64,000 bases of DNA from Chromobotia macracanthus (taxonomy: Eukaryota > Chordata > Actinopteri > Cypriniformes > Botiidae), in assembly GCA_036877525.1 (NCBI GenBank), contig JAZGTH010000062.1, positions 7,872,501-7,936,500 on the forward strand, given 5' to 3'. A program made the position numbers and the translations under genes. Below, in pieces: positions 11,891 through 24,968 of this stretch (positions within the stretch are counted from its first letter, which is position 1; each line of letters begins with the position of its first letter). Below the pieces are notes generated by a model. The model worked only from the letters and a program-made list of their open reading frames with translations. It had not been told where the DNA came from and did not search any database.

Positions 11891-13369
11891 TTTACTGTTT
11901 TTTGGCCTCCTCAGTTTCAAAAGAGCATGGTAGTGCATGGTGCTACACCAAGGTCATAGGTATCATTAAATGCATATATACTGATAAACTGTAAGACTGA
12001 AGACAAATGCATGAATGTAATTTTACATTCTATGTGTTCTTTCTCAGATACTTTTATAGAGCATGTCAAGGAACTGTGTTCCCAAACCCTGTCCACGTGG
12101 GAAGACAGCTGGACAAACTGCCGATGGAAATGCTCCGGATCTTTCTGAGCCCAAGTCGGATGAAGCTGGGCTCACTTGGTTTACTTTTTACCCCTCATGT
12201 CCCATTTATACCCCTCTGCAAGCCTTTCCAGAAAGACTATAGGCCGAGAATGAAGCAAGCCCATGCGAGTGGCTCCAAACAGAAGGAAGAAGCTATAGCC
12301 AGCCCCATTCCATCAAAGAGCATGGAGATGAAGGACACACCCTTAAGCTTCAAGAACTATGGTAACCATGTCCTACTCAACTTTAAAATGCAGGACAAAA
12401 CAGAGACCTGCACACAGGACTCAAGACAGCCCACTCTCTGAGAACTTTCACTGTGCAAAGGAACCTTTGAGTTCCATTACAGCCAAAGAACCTCCTGGCC
12501 CCAGGACAGTTTTGGATACCACAGGCATGGAGGCCACCTTGAGCCCAGCCGACCTGTGTCAGGTTCGCTTGCTTCTACTCCGTTGCTTTCTCAAACCAAG
12601 AATATACAGCTAACTCCACCCGGCAGCTGTCTGTTGGAACAGAAGCTAGAGGATGAGGATAATTTAAACCAGAAGCCCCTCCTACCGAAAGGGGGCGGGG
12701 ACATTCAGCTCAGCCAATCATCTAACTGCCAACAAGAACATTCACTCAAAACAACATTTCTATGATGTTTTCTATTTGTTATGCTGATTAAAATTTGCAC
12801 ATTAGCTTTAAGAAATGTTATTATTGTATTCATATTGATTTTATAAAGATACAAGTTGCTACCAAATATATATTTTAGGTGTATAAAGTTTAGAATAAAG
12901 GTTATTATTTTTTGAGAAAGGCCAGCATATACAAACTGGTTTGTCTTATATTGTGCTATTATTGTGTTGTAATGTTTTTCTGTTATAAACCATTTCAGAA
13001 ATGGAGCAGGTTTGTTTATGGATTCAGATGCAGCCCAGATACATTCCTTTATCTGTTTGCTTGGACTTGGATGTCCTGGTGCACCTTAAAGAATCGTCTC
13101 CTACCATCAGAAACAGCTGATAGCAATAGCCGTACAATAATGTTTCTGTTTTCCCCAACCCAGAACTAAAAGCCACCTGTAAATGTCAGTAGGTGAAATT
13201 CTTTTTATGGTAAGATCACAGTATCATGTTCTAAAACCTGAACAAATACTTGATCGAGAGCATTGAACATTGCCTTGCGAGCTGACAAGCCAAGTCTACA
13301 TTTACAAGCAGACTTTGTATTCTGATACTAGAGACAAGGAGATTTTTTTATGAGGATAGGATAGAGCAT

Positions 13370-13620
13370 TAGGAATTAGTCAGGTGTCTGCGAAGCAGGT
13401 GTGTTTTGAGTTGTTTATTAAAGGTTGTGATGTTCTCAGCAGATTGGGTGGAGGCTGTGAGTTCATTCCACCACAAAGGAACAGAATAGATGAAAGTTTT
13501 ACTGATTGATTTGGTGCCTCGTTGTGGGGGAACAATCAGACGTTGCTCATTGACTGACCGTGGCTGGTGGGAGGGGACATATGTCTGGATGATAAGCTAT
13601 TGATGTGCGTTTGATAGTTA
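13370..13620 (+). repeat. Fragment of a common teleost interspersed repeat
   Basis: It holds 'aggtgtgttttgagttgttt' and a TGAGTTCATTCCACCAC segment. These resemble the layout at 51105-51200 ('gatgtgttttcagctgtctt', ATCATTCCACCAGCATGG). No open reading frame is supported. Confidence 0.45.
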
Positions 13621-16600
13621 GTGTATTAATTAACTGACAGTTCATTTACAGTAAACTTAAAAAAAATGAAATATGTTTTATAACAAAGAATGTAAAGTGG
13701 CATACACTGATTTTACTCTGATTTGAATTAAACTAACGCAATTTAAATGAATTATAACACCTTTATAATTTTTGCCGTCACATGCAGATTCATTAAGAAC
13801 ATTCTTTGATTAATCACACTCATTTGCATAGCTAATCCAACACTATAATTAAAGTTGTTTTTGTTAAATTAGACCACAGTCGAAGTAGAGCCACTTCACA
13901 TTCCATAGGAATTTGATTAATATAAGCTTAAGTGTTAAAGTGTTAATCTTACATACAGTTAAGGTGGTGTTACTACGCATGACTCCAGTTGTAGCTCATG
14001 CTAGCACTTGGAAAACAATTAGTTCGTAGTTAGTTCCTGCCTTTATTGATATGTCAAGTTGAGAAGTATTAGTTCAGGAATTAGTACATGAAATTTATCT
14101 TCCCTTATTGTACTGTGATCGTAACAGTTCCTTAAATGTGTGCTTTGTTTGGTTAGACACTGTACAGTTAGTGCAAAGCATGTTGGATGAATGAGTGCAG
14201 AGAATTTTGGTGTTAAGACAATAAGAGTCATTTGAATAGGTGTTCAGCATAGCCGTACATGCATGGAAAAAATAGTTGTCCTTTTTGCTGGCTTTCTATC
14301 TTTTCTGCATATACAAAAGTGGTGCTTACAGCCTTTTCTGGCTCAAACATTGTATGTATTGTATGTTTTGTTTTTAAATTTTTTGCTGCTGCTTGTGTTT
14401 ATTCAAGATATTCCTGCAGGATAGGATTTGATTCCTGCCTTTTTAAATTGCATTCATTTAGTAATATTGCAGCTACTTAGTGGGGGATTCTGGGAAATCC
14501 TGAATGCAAGAACACGCTTTGAATCTGATAATGCCATTTATCATCATCAAGAAAGGAAGACCATTTTGGCCTGTTTCATGACCTTGTCAGTTTGACTATA
14601 TGTGCATCTCCTTTATTTGCTTGTATTTTTCTGCTCTGTTTACAATAGTTTACATTGTACTAGTTACAATAGTAGACTTTTCTTGACCAAAGATGCGAGA
14701 AACATGCGACTGCTGGAATCTCAAGTTGGAGTGTTTGTACTGTAACCAGTAACCTTGGCTGATTTCATCATTCAGTAATAATCACTTCTGGGCTGCTGTG
14801 CCATTATTCATCTTCTTTGTGCCGTCACTGCCTGTATTGTTACTGTACCCAAATTGGTCCTATTTTCTCATTGCGGTTTGCGTTCATGAGTTGCCCTCAG
14901 GAAACACCAGATTAGTCTCATGAAAACATTCCATTTCAATCACTCTCTGTTCTAAGGCAGTGAAGGGAATTAATGGACAAAATCGTGACCTGGAAATCGT
15001 TATTTCCTTCTGTGGATTATGAGATTCATTGCTCTCATTACACATCTAATGGTGTGTTTCAACCACACAAAAAAACAAAGGTATAGGGTCTCAGATCTCC
15101 TCAGCCTTTTTCTGGATTGGGAATTATTATTTTTTTTTTTTGCAAGTGCAAAAACCTCAAATGTTTGTTTTGTTGATGGGTTGGGGGTAAATGGGCGGGT
15201 CGTGTATAGGATGATACAGTATTAAGCTTGGTGTTAATGCGACAGAAAGGATGTACTTTGTCTTTCTTGATCTTTCTCTTGCCTTGTTGATCTGCATCTC
15301 AGGTTTACCAGTTTTAGCCGCAAAATGCACGGGTAATCAGAGGGCACAATATTTCTCATCTAAATTTTTATGTTCTTAGCATTTCGGGCGTGTGATGAAA
15401 TTTTTTTATAGTTTTATATTTTAAGTCCGATAATATGTGTTGAAGTGCTGTTTGTGTTGTTGCTTTAACATACAATAGAAGAACGGTTTTATACGATATA
15501 GAATATATGTTATGTGCCTTAACACTGGAAAACACACGTAGATATGTAGATACATATGTGAATTTATATGCATACAGTGTATGTACAGGTTTTTAAATGT
15601 TTATTAATAAATCAGGTTTAATAAAAAATACTGTTTTATAGAAGAGTTTAAGAGATTTTTCTGTATGCTTTCATTTTGTGTTATATTTCTGGACTTCGAT
15701 TCCATATTTCAGGTCTGTTGAGTTGACCAAACATCACATTCTGTAACAGAATCCATTCCAACAGTCACATTCCCTGAACTTCAGTGCAGATTTCTTTCAT
15801 AGTCTGTCATTGTACAGGCATGTGTTGGGTGGATTGTTTTCTGTTTTTTTATAATCTCACAGCCATGGCTGTTTCTGGCTCATTGTACTTGCACTGTTGT
15901 AGTCACACAAAGGTTTATTATGTTGTCACTGTTGATTCACTACATTTCATTCTTCATTTTTGGGAAGGTTGTTAAATTGTTCATTCATGCCATTTATTTC
16001 TTGGCAAGAACAATATTTTGTCATAAAACAAATAAAACAGAGTTCACCAGTGGTCTTATGTTCTCACTTTCAGTTCAATTTTATTTATATACAATAAAAA
16101 GAATTATAATAAAGAACAGAACAAATTTCAGACCAATTTCCAGCTGTCTTTCTACCAAATCACTACATTTACTTAAAAATACAAAAAAGTGACATGGAAT
16201 TAGTCTATACAGCTCGTGCTATATGTCATATGATGTTAATATGAGGTCATAATTAGTCAATTGTGAGGTACAGACCAAAATGTATTCACTAAAAAATTGT
16301 GCCCTCAGTTGTAGCTCTCAAATCTTTTCCACAACTTTGTGTTTATATTGTTCTCTTTTTTTTGTACACAGCAGTTCTGTTAACATAAATGAAATAGCTT
16401 GTTTCGCCTTGGTTCCCATTTATTTTCTTTTAGTTTTAAGATTCACATGAGAGTGCAATTAGACAAATGAGACAGGATACCTGCAGAGTGACAGCTTACC
16501 TCAGAAATATTAAATTAAATTTACTTGAGCTGTTATTTTAAGCCTGTTCTGCAACCTTCATGAATACTTTTGTGCTGCACCCACCCCTGGGTGTGGAGCC

Positions 16601-17099
16601 AAATGAGCAGACACATGAATATTCATAGGACCATGCAGGGATATGCACTGTGCTAGGAAGGTCAATGCATCAGGTTGTGTTATGGGTTTTGGACATGCCC
16701 AACTATACAGTGTACTTTGAAAGGTGCATTTGTGCTACCTGCTAATGTAATTTCAAAGTGCCAATCAAAGTGCCAACTGCACAAAGACCCAACATTATTT
16801 TTTTTGTCATCAAATTTTTAGGGAAAAAAAAAGTCAATCAGATAGTTTGGCAGGAGAAGAACAGAGGTACATGCGAAACCAAACCTTAATCTTTACCTTT
16901 ACCCTACAATAAGTACATTCTTAATTAATTTAAAATAGGTAAAATAAAGTGTCATTTGGTCGTATGGGGGTGTATATTTAAAAAATAAATGTATCTTATA
17001 TTTCAAAAATTTAATTCTTAAGTTGTTATTGGAGCATTTTAAATAATATAATAATAAATAATAGTAATAATATATATATAATATATATAATATTATAAT

Positions 17100-17235
17100 T
17101 TATAATATAACATCTTAAAAACTGGACACATGAAATGTTCCTAGAACTTTCAAAATAACATGTTTAATGGTTTTATAATTTAATGGAAATGTTATGGAAA
17201 CGTTATTTAAAACCTTAAATTCTTAGCTGGGTTAA
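17100..17235 (+). repeat. 3' fragment of the 'CAGCTAACA' MITE family
   Basis: It ends in TTCTTAGCTGGG and carries 'gttcctagaactttcaaaat', which matches the inner 3' part of the 17796 copy ('ttccaagaactttcaaaata'). Confidence 0.45.
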
Positions 17236-17795
17236 TAATAATATTAAGAAAACTTTTATATTCTTTATATAAGAATATAAAAGCATGATATATATTACTG
17301 CTCAATAAATAAGTGCAACTCCCTTCATTAAAGTAACCTGTTACACTCTTTGTAGAAGTTTTTATGAACTGAGATTTATAAGAGAACAGCACAATTTATC
17401 TTCATATTAAGCAGTCTCTGAGCTCAGGAATTATAATGCATTGGTGATATTACAGAGACTCCCAGTGTTCGTGTGAGTAATAACAGAAACATCAACCCTA
17501 AGCTTTGATGAAATATGCAGCAGCATGGTCAATATACTGTATCAGTGTTTTTCACACTATAATCAATCATGGTTATAGACCATACTGATGGTTATTAATC
17601 CATACTGGTGGTTCTTGATGTTCCTGTAGCTCCTGGTGGTTATTAATCTATATAATTAGTCTACATGTGATTTATTGTACCTGTTTTTACCATCTCTTTT
17701 TGTTATACAGCATAACTGTTTGTTATAATAACCATCTTTGAGAATGCGTATATGCACCAAGCCTCATATCATTGTTTATCAGTCTTCTGTAATAT

Positions 17796-18120
17796 TCCAG
17801 CTAACAGGGAATGTTCTCAGAATGTTGGCTAACGTTCTAAAAAGTTCACTCAAAGTTATCTTAAACTGTTCTTGCTGTAACATTATTAGAACATATTTTA
17901 ACGCTATATGATATATAGCGATCGTTATCATATATATAATTTTAAAACATTACAGAATTTTAAAAAAACGTTCTTATAGCAAAGCAAAAACGTTAAAACA
18001 ACATTTAAAAAACTGGACTTTTCCAAGAACTTTCAAAATAAAATTTTTAATGTTTTCGTTAGTTGTTATCGAAATCATTAAAAACCATTTTAAATGTTAA
18101 AATGGTTAAAAACAGGAATG
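17796..18120 (+). repeat. 'CAGCTAACA' MITE family copy
   Basis: It starts with CCAGCTAACAGGGAATGTTC, then a GTTGGCTAACGTTCT segment and a series of 'gttctt/aacgtt' motifs. The same order occurs at 18668-18910 and 56848-57179. The last copy ends with the inverse terminus TTGTTAGCTGGG, so terminal inverted repeats are supported. Confidence 0.6.
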
Positions 18121-18667
18121 TTAAAAAACAGCCAAAATTTGCATGACAGCTGCTTAAGTTGAATGCCACAGTGATTAAACGACTCCATTTTCAATTCAAT
18201 ACAGTTACAACACAGAACAGTAACACATTAGGGTCCACACTGGAACTGCATGCATTAGCTAGATGAAAACATGCATTATTTACAGAAATATATTTTAGAG
18301 TCAGAACCAAGCCTGCTTGTTCTGCTTAGCGTGCTTACATGAGATGATAAACTTCATTCAGGCTGCAGTATCTTGCATGGATATGAATAATCTATGGCAG
18401 TATACTGAAGGAGGGTTTGGAATCACAGATACAGTTGATTTTACATAAGAAAATCAAGTCAGAAGTTTCATTGAAAAAATCAACATGATGTCTTGAGAAT
18501 GTCTTAAGTATTTTGGTATGTCCCCCTTTCGTTTTAGTAACAGCATGTACTTGAGCTGGCATGGGCTCCAAAAGTTTGTACAAAACGTAATGATCCATGT
18601 TATCCCAGCATGCTTTCAGCATGTTCCAATAATTTGTTGCAAGCTTTCACAATTTTGCTTATTTGAT

Positions 18668-18910
18668 TACCCAGCTAACAGAAATGAGCATTGGCTTTCT
18701 CTAAAAGCTTTCTCTAAAAGTTCTTTCAAAGTTATAAAAAATGTTCTTGCAGTAACGTTAGAAGTTTTTCTAGTGTTATATATATCACATATGTTAAAAA
18801 CATTACTCTTCAGTAGTTAGTGGAATGTTTTAAAATCTACAGAATTAAAAATGTTTCAATAGCGTTCTTATAACCAAGTGATTATCATTAATACAACATA
18901 CAACAAAAAA
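18668..18910 (+). repeat. 'CAGCTAACA' MITE family copy
   Basis: It starts with CCCAGCTAACAGAAATGAGC and keeps the 'gttcttgcagtaacgttaga' stretch found in the 56848 copy. It is degraded at the 3' end. Confidence 0.55.
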
Positions 18911-19656
18911 ACAGGACGTTTGAGAATTTTAATTTCAGACAAAGGGCACATAAGGAAGCAACACTTTACTTGGTTCTTTTTCCATCTTTCCATCAGGTGA
19001 TTTAATACCTTTGAAAAATTCCTAGGTTCCGTCCAAGATTAAAATGAATTAAGACAGTCTTATAAATTAAGAGAGTCTCACAGGCTGCCTGATTGATGAG
19101 AACTTCATCATTGCCAGTTAAACAGATTCTAAAACTGTTTAGAAGGAGAGCATTGGGCGATGAGCTGTCATATGCATACTGAAGACATCTGTCTGGGTTG
19201 GAGTCAACTCCCTTCTTCTTCTGAACATGAATGTCGAGGACCATGAATTAATATTTGACTGATGATTGGAAGAAATGTTTATTGTTGGCTACAGTTTACA
19301 GTACATGCATTCATTGAAATTACATGCGCAAGATCAAAAATTTCTCAAAAATTTCATAACATTAACTTGATCATGTAAACACTGTAGTAAACATTCATTT
19401 ATATCTGTGAATGTCCAAACAAATATCATTTTGAATTTATCACAAGAAAGAGGCTATATTCATTAAACATTCTATGACAGTAAAAGGAACATCATGGCCC
19501 GTGGTACATTTGTAAATGTTTCATGACATGCAGTTTGTCTCATCTGTTATTTATTAAGACTTGAATGAAATTTAATGGCTTGATTACTGTTTAAAATATC
19601 AAAGAGAATAGAAGGAAAAGAATATGTAGCTTATTCTGATCACATTGTTATTCTGA

Positions 19657-20875
19657 TTACAATCCCAATTCAAAACAAAATGGGACACCATGTAAAATGT
19701 AAATAAAAACAGAATGCAATGATTTGCAAATCTCATGCACGCATATGCTTTTCACACTAGAACATATACAACATATCAAATGTTGAAAGCGAGTCATTTT
19801 ACTATTTCATGCAAAATATTAGCTCATTTAGAATTTGATTGCAGCAACACCTTTTTAAAAAGTTGGGACAGGGGCAACAAAAGCTGATAAAGTTAATAGT
19901 ACTGATAAAAACAGGTAGAGGAGCATTTTGCAAACTAATTAGGTTAATTGGCAACAGGTCAGTAACATGATTGGACAAATAAAGAGCATCTTAGAAAGGC
20001 TGAGTCTCTTAGAAATAAAGATGGGCAGAGGTTCACCAATCTGCAAAGACCTGTGTCTTCAAATTATGAAACAATTTCAGAATAACGTTCCTCAATAGAA
20101 AAAATGCTGAAGACTTTGAATATCTCATCATCTACAGTTCATAATATCATCAAAAAATTCAGAGAATCTGGAGAAATCTGTGTGCAAGGGACAAGGCCGA
20201 AAGTCAATACTGGATGCCTGCGATCTTCGGGCCCTCAGGCAGCACTGCATTAAAAACAGACATGATTCTGTCTTGGCAATCACTGCATGGGCTCAGGAAC
20301 ACTTCCACAAATGTGAACACAGTTTGTCATGCCATCCACAAATGCAGGTTAAAGCTCTAAAATCAGCTCTAAAATCTTTTTTGTCAATGTTTTCTGGCTG
20401 AAATGCCAATAAAATTCCTCTCCTTTAAATACCATCATGCTATTCAAAAGCCTGCATCTCTGATGGTATGGGGTTGCATTAGTGCCTATGGGATGAGCAG
20501 CTTACATATCTGGAAACCACATCTGCACCATCATCGCTGAGAGGTATACAAGTTATAAGTATATAAGTTCAGCAAGACAATGCTAAACCACATACTACAT
20601 CTACTTTTCAAATTACAACAGCATGGCTTCGTGGTAGAAAAGTCCGGGTGCTGAACTGGAATCTTTCACCAATTAAAAACATTAACATTAAAACATTGGT
20701 GCATCATAAAATGAAACATCTGGCAAAGAAGACCCAGGACTTTTGAGCAGACAGAATCCTACATTAGACAAGAATGAGACAACATTCCCCTCCCAATCAA
20801 ATTATGCTGTTTTCTCAGCTGAGGACACTGAAAAGTACCTTTTAGTGCTTCACCAAATGAATTAGGATGATGTCT
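19657..20875 (+). mobile_element. Decayed Tc1/mariner-type transposon
   Basis: The left end carries the teleost terminal sequence with 'aaaacagaatgcaatgattt', then 'aaaagttgggacaggggcaa'. The interior keeps stretches that recall a Tc1/mariner-type transposase gene of fish: 'cttcgggccctcaggcagca', CATGGGCTCAGGAACACTTCC, 'tctgatggtatggggttgca' and 'caagacaatgctaaaccaca'. The frame is broken throughout, with internal deletions, and the right inverted repeat is missing. The family match is from memory, not a search. Confidence 0.75.
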
Positions 20876-23559
20876 ACATGCATCTCCATTCTAAGACTGG
20901 ACAAAATGTCTTTATTTCTTTAATCACTGTAACTACTCAAGCAACTGTCTTCTGCCATTTTAGTAGAAACATTTACAACCAAAACAAGAGTGCATATTTA
21001 TGTATTTCCAAAAGACCAAATCCACAATGCAAAACTAAAGCTCAAAAACTGTCAACAACTGAGTAATAATAAGTAGATCCATTTATCTTTTTTTAGAAAT
21101 GTAATCATTTTGTAAGCATTACATGAGGCACTGAATGGTTTAGACGATTGTACAGAAATACTTTTCCTGCTTTTTTCACCCCTCATAATCATGTCAAAAT
21201 GAGTCGCAAGCCCATCAAAAGCAGCTACCAGTAATTTTAATAGTGCAGTTTATTACACCATTAAACAACACTGTTGAAAAGGTCATTGAGAGTGGGGTGC
21301 TGAAGAGACATCTATAAGACAAATATAACTGGACCTTCTTACTCTTCAAAATATCAATGGCAACACATTCCTTTTGCATTTAAACACAGAGTAGTAGATT
21401 AACCTTGGGTACTAGGGTATGTAGGGTGCTTTGTCTTAAAGCTACTTCAAAGACATTTAAGCACACAATTAGCTGTTGTATAATGTCCTTTGAATTCTTG
21501 TTCTTACCTTTCCATCACATTGAATTTTATCCACACAACTGACCAAAATGTTATTTTTTCATATGCCTGATTAACTGACATATTATCTGTATTGTTCACC
21601 AAAGCTAATAATATAAATAGATAATAATATAAACAAGAAAATAAAAGCACCGTTAATAAAAGAAAAGTTTTTGTCTGGTTAAAGGTATTTGTTTTTTGTT
21701 TTAGTGGTCGATAACTCTGACCTGTGTGCCAAGTTTCAAGAGCATGTTAAGGGCCTCAAAATGCCTCAAGCGACTGAGCAAAATTTATAATAATCCTAAG
21801 GAAAACAACAGGGCCCTTTGCACTGTCAGTGCTTGGGCCTTAATATTTTGAACATGTGACAAGTGAAAAAGCAGCCCCCTCGATCCAACCAACACCTTCA
21901 TCCGGTATACAATAAAACAGTACGTAAACAACCTAGCAACCATCCAGACCATGTTAGAAACCACATAACAACATGCTTAAAACCACTGACGGCACCTTAG
22001 CAACCTCATAGCAACGCCTTGGAATTGTGCTGGTGAGTTTTTCTGGAATATATTATTACAAGCTAGCCCCAATCACTCATAAATGTTAATGATAAAATGA
22101 TAAAAATCTAGATTTTGTTTGAATTTATCACAAAAGTTCTTGCTCAGCAGTGCAGTTTTTTTCACAAAATGCTAATAAAGTTATTGCAAATTTAAGCTAT
22201 TGTCTGCTTGTTAAAAAATAAAATATGGTTTTCTCTTCTTGTTTCCAAAGAAATGCTACCAGCACAAAATCCTTTAAAGGCTGCCCAGCAGCTGCGCTGC
22301 CTGGGTTAGTTAATTCTCTCTATCTAATAATACTTCCGCAGAGTTGTATGAGTGGGGTGGAGTCTCGAACCCGTTGACTCAGAGGCTAGCTAAACAACTG
22401 TCTATATTCATGAACTCCTTACTATTAGCAGCTGCATCATCGTAAACAGTCACCTTTTCATTATTAAGCCCTATAAAAGCTTCCTCAATGTTAACAGTAT
22501 GTCTTTTGTCTCTCTCAGAAAAAAACTTGTGCTTTTTGCAAGTGTGAGATAAGCAGAACACAGTGTGTGCTAATCAACGCACTAACAAAACAATAAAAGT
22601 ATCAACAATATTATCATGTTTTTGGCACAGTACCATGATAATGTTAACATGAAAACCATGTTTTTGAAGATTAGATTATATTATAATACCAAGTGTTTTG
22701 GGGATATATTGGGGTAAAAACTATGGTACATATGATGATATTACATATGGTAATCATAATAATATGGTAATATGGTAATCATTCAATACCTTGGTATAGC
22801 TGATCAACACGTGATTCCATTACTGTACAAATGTATCTCTCCAGTATTTTTGCAATTTGGGATACTAATGTTTCTCTGTGTTATCATCAGGAATCTAGCA
22901 TTCATTGATGGTTTTGATTGTATGTATTTGGCACATTAACAATAAATCAACAAATTGTAATTAAGACATCTTTTACAGCTTCTTGCAGCTGTGAAAGTAT
23001 GAAAAGGGTCTGTTAATGTGACGGGCTGTCAATATAAGAACAGGCTGCAGCTTCTTGGAAACCGGTTATTAGGAAGCAATTCAGTTTGTGCTTCCATTAT
23101 TCAAGCTTTGTTATTTAGAGATCCTTTGCGTTTTCCTTTCAAATTGTGCCATCTGCTGATAAACCTTAATAATGCAATGGTTTTGATTTGATGTCGGTCA
23201 ATGACAAATAAGATAAAATTGAAAAAGATAAAAACTTAACTACTTTAACACACAGTCATGAGGATCCAGAGGGACCAGTTGTATGGTTTTCTTGTTATAT
23301 GACAACAGAAATATCTATTTGCACATTGGCTTTAACAGGGTGGAATTCTTTTGGCTATTAAGCATATATTAATGCAAACTTACTTAACTGTTTTAAGAAC
23401 TAATAGTACAAGATGCAAAACATGTGCAAAACAACGTTTTTTATTCATAACGTATTTAGCATTTTAATTAGACTTTCTTTTTTCTTTATACATGCTTTTA
23501 AGTTTTCCACACAACTCTCGCTCTCTCCAACACAGAATTGGCTTACTTTTTAGCAGACT

Positions 23560-23990
23560 GTGCCAAAAAGCGGTGCTGCTCTTCTATACTGACGGCGTCC
23601 TCGCTTCGCGTTGCATTGTGGGATCGCTCTCCGTGTTTGCCTCGGTTGATCAAGATGGCCGCGAATATTTTGTGGAGGGGCTGGAGTTGAATTCACGCCA
23701 CGCTCGGAGCGATTGTGATGTTGAGAGTCCAGACTGATTTGTCCGCGTCAAAACACCCGCTGAAGTAAGATGTCAAAACACGAACCGCGCGTCTCCCCGT
23801 CACATCGCTCGTTATCGGAGCGGTAAAGAGCGCCGTTGGGCCAATTAGCCGCGCTGCTAACGCGCTCCGGGGAGGGACGAAGGGCTTTCTGGTGATCAAG
23901 CGAAATCAGTTCAACGTCTGTTCCGAGAGCACTTCCAATCGCCTTTGAATAAGCCAACTAACATAAACCCCGTGGGGTCTTTAAAATGTC
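23560..23990 (+). promoter_or_regulatory. CpG-rich ube3a promoter and probable noncoding first exon
   Basis: A sharp rise in CpG against AT-rich surroundings. GCATTGTGGGA at 23613-23623 is the reverse of the ZNF143/THAP11 core TCCCACAATGC. CAAGATGGCCGCG at 23651-23663 is close to the YY1 initiator-type motif CAAGATGGCGGC. A possible noncoding exon could end at 23764, before GTAAGA. The transcription start is inferred from these motifs and from position upstream of the 24886 exon. Confidence 0.6.
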
Positions 23991-24885
23991 AGATCGTGGT
24001 TAGTTTCTGCTAGGCTAACTAGTTAGTTTGTTTGTTCCTGCCATTATTCTCCATGACAGTTGTTGCAAGGTTACCAGATCTGCTGCTTTCAGTTTGCCTT
24101 AGTAAAAGCACCGATCATAATATGCCCGCTGTATTGACGCCTGTTTCATATGTGCGTGTATTTTAACACTAGATGGACAGCGTATGTAGGACTGAAGGCG
24201 TTTGTGCACTGTCATACCCCCTGCCTGCCACTTTGCGGCCTCTCCATATTATGATCGGGCTGTTTACGGACACCGAAGATGTTACCATTGCAAAACTTTG
24301 CAGTTTTTTGCAAGTTTTGAGGCTCTGTTTACGTGTATACTGTTTGCCATGATTTCATGGGTCGTGGCTCAAAACGTAGTGAGCTGTCTACCTAGACAGC
24401 TACCTAGATGTCCCAGAATGCACCTGCCTCATTTTCAGAAGGTTTAAAAACAGGCTGACATCGTAAATAATTATGCATAATCTTACTTAATATGCAATGG
24501 CTGATGTTTACAGGCTGTGAGCAGGTGTTCATTTTGGTTTAAAGCGCTTGAGTTATGCAGTGCTTGCCGACACGTGGGTTGTAGCTCAAAATCAGGTGAG
24601 CTGTCTACCCAGGCAGCATTATGGGCATTGTAGACATGATCTGAACATATCATGCTGTCTAGATGGGCTGCTCACCAGCTTTTAATACACAGTCTATGTC
24701 GACATTTTGCTCCACTTACACCTGTCAAAGCACGTGGGTGATGTTTGTCAACAGTAGAGTGTTTCTCAATAGTCTTGATCAGATTTGTACAGGTGGTGTT
24801 AATGATCATCTGGGCATATAGTTTGTACAGCAATGAAGATATTTATGTGTGTGACTGATAACAGTATTTCTGTGTTCATCTGCAG

Positions 24886-24968
24886 GATTGCTACTTGACC
24901 CCTGTTTGGTCTTCTTGACATTAGAGCTGTAGAAGAGAGTGATATTGGACACCTTAAGCAAGTCTAAT
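24886..24968 (+). other. ube3a: ube3a exon with the 5' UTR and the first two bases of the start codon
   Basis: It is bounded by an acceptor 'tgttcatctgcag' and a donor GTAAGT. Its last two bases are AT. The next exon begins with G and continues as KRAAAKHLIERYYHQL, so joining them makes the ATG. The human short isoform also begins MKRAAAKHL. Confidence 0.8.

Larger units (their letters stand above)
1..12915 (+). pseudogene. atp10a: atp10a-like P4-ATPase (phospholipid flippase), 3' half, disrupted
   Basis: Class 5 P4-ATPases flip phospholipids (ATP10A: mainly phosphatidylcholine) to the cytosolic leaflet. Exons read: 1-322 (partial), 1817-1920, 2843-2969, 3473-3657, 3935-4333, 5508-5584, 8020-8138, 8393-8594, 9142-9222, 9702-9806, 11321-11505, 12048-12441. 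Intact landmarks include TGDKQET in the P domain, CRSVLCCRST, GDGANDVSM at the hinge, and C-terminal membrane helices ending at ALLPR. The tail FYRACQGTVFP favours ATP10A over ATP10B/D. Lesions: TAA at 74-76 inside the conserved YEAESPDEAAL motif; about 4 nt lost at 128-138; TAG at 4013-4015 and a rearrangement in exon 5; about 4 nt lost near 8043-8050; 1 nt gained near 8426. Most other exons keep frame and splice sites. A polyadenylation signal AATAAA lies near 12894. Downstream ube3a agrees with vertebrate synteny. Assembly indels are the main alternative to a true pseudogene. Confidence 0.8.
12916..23560. other. Gene-free interval between atp10a and ube3a
   Basis: AT-rich DNA in which no exon with family resemblance was found on either strand. 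Supported contents are the 13370 repeat, 'CAGCTAACA' MITEs near 17100-17235, 17796-18120 and 18668-18910, and a decayed Tc1-like element at 19657-20875. Open frames here are short, lack codon bias and resemble no known family. Apart from these repeats I see nothing. Confidence 0.6.

Noticed and set aside
12001..12441. The last atp10a exon as an intact 144-codon gene of its own
   Set aside because: It continues the ATP10A C terminus (FYRACQGTVFP) through a normal acceptor at 12048. The upstream in-frame codons are intronic.
12912..13169. Open frame of 85 codons after the atp10a polyadenylation signal
   Set aside because: No homology recognised, no splice context and no codon bias; it looks like chance.
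24300..24680. Two similar 'gtgagctgtctaccta'-type segments in the first ube3a intron
   Set aside because: They share about 20 bases and may be repeat fragments, but boundaries and family could not be supported.
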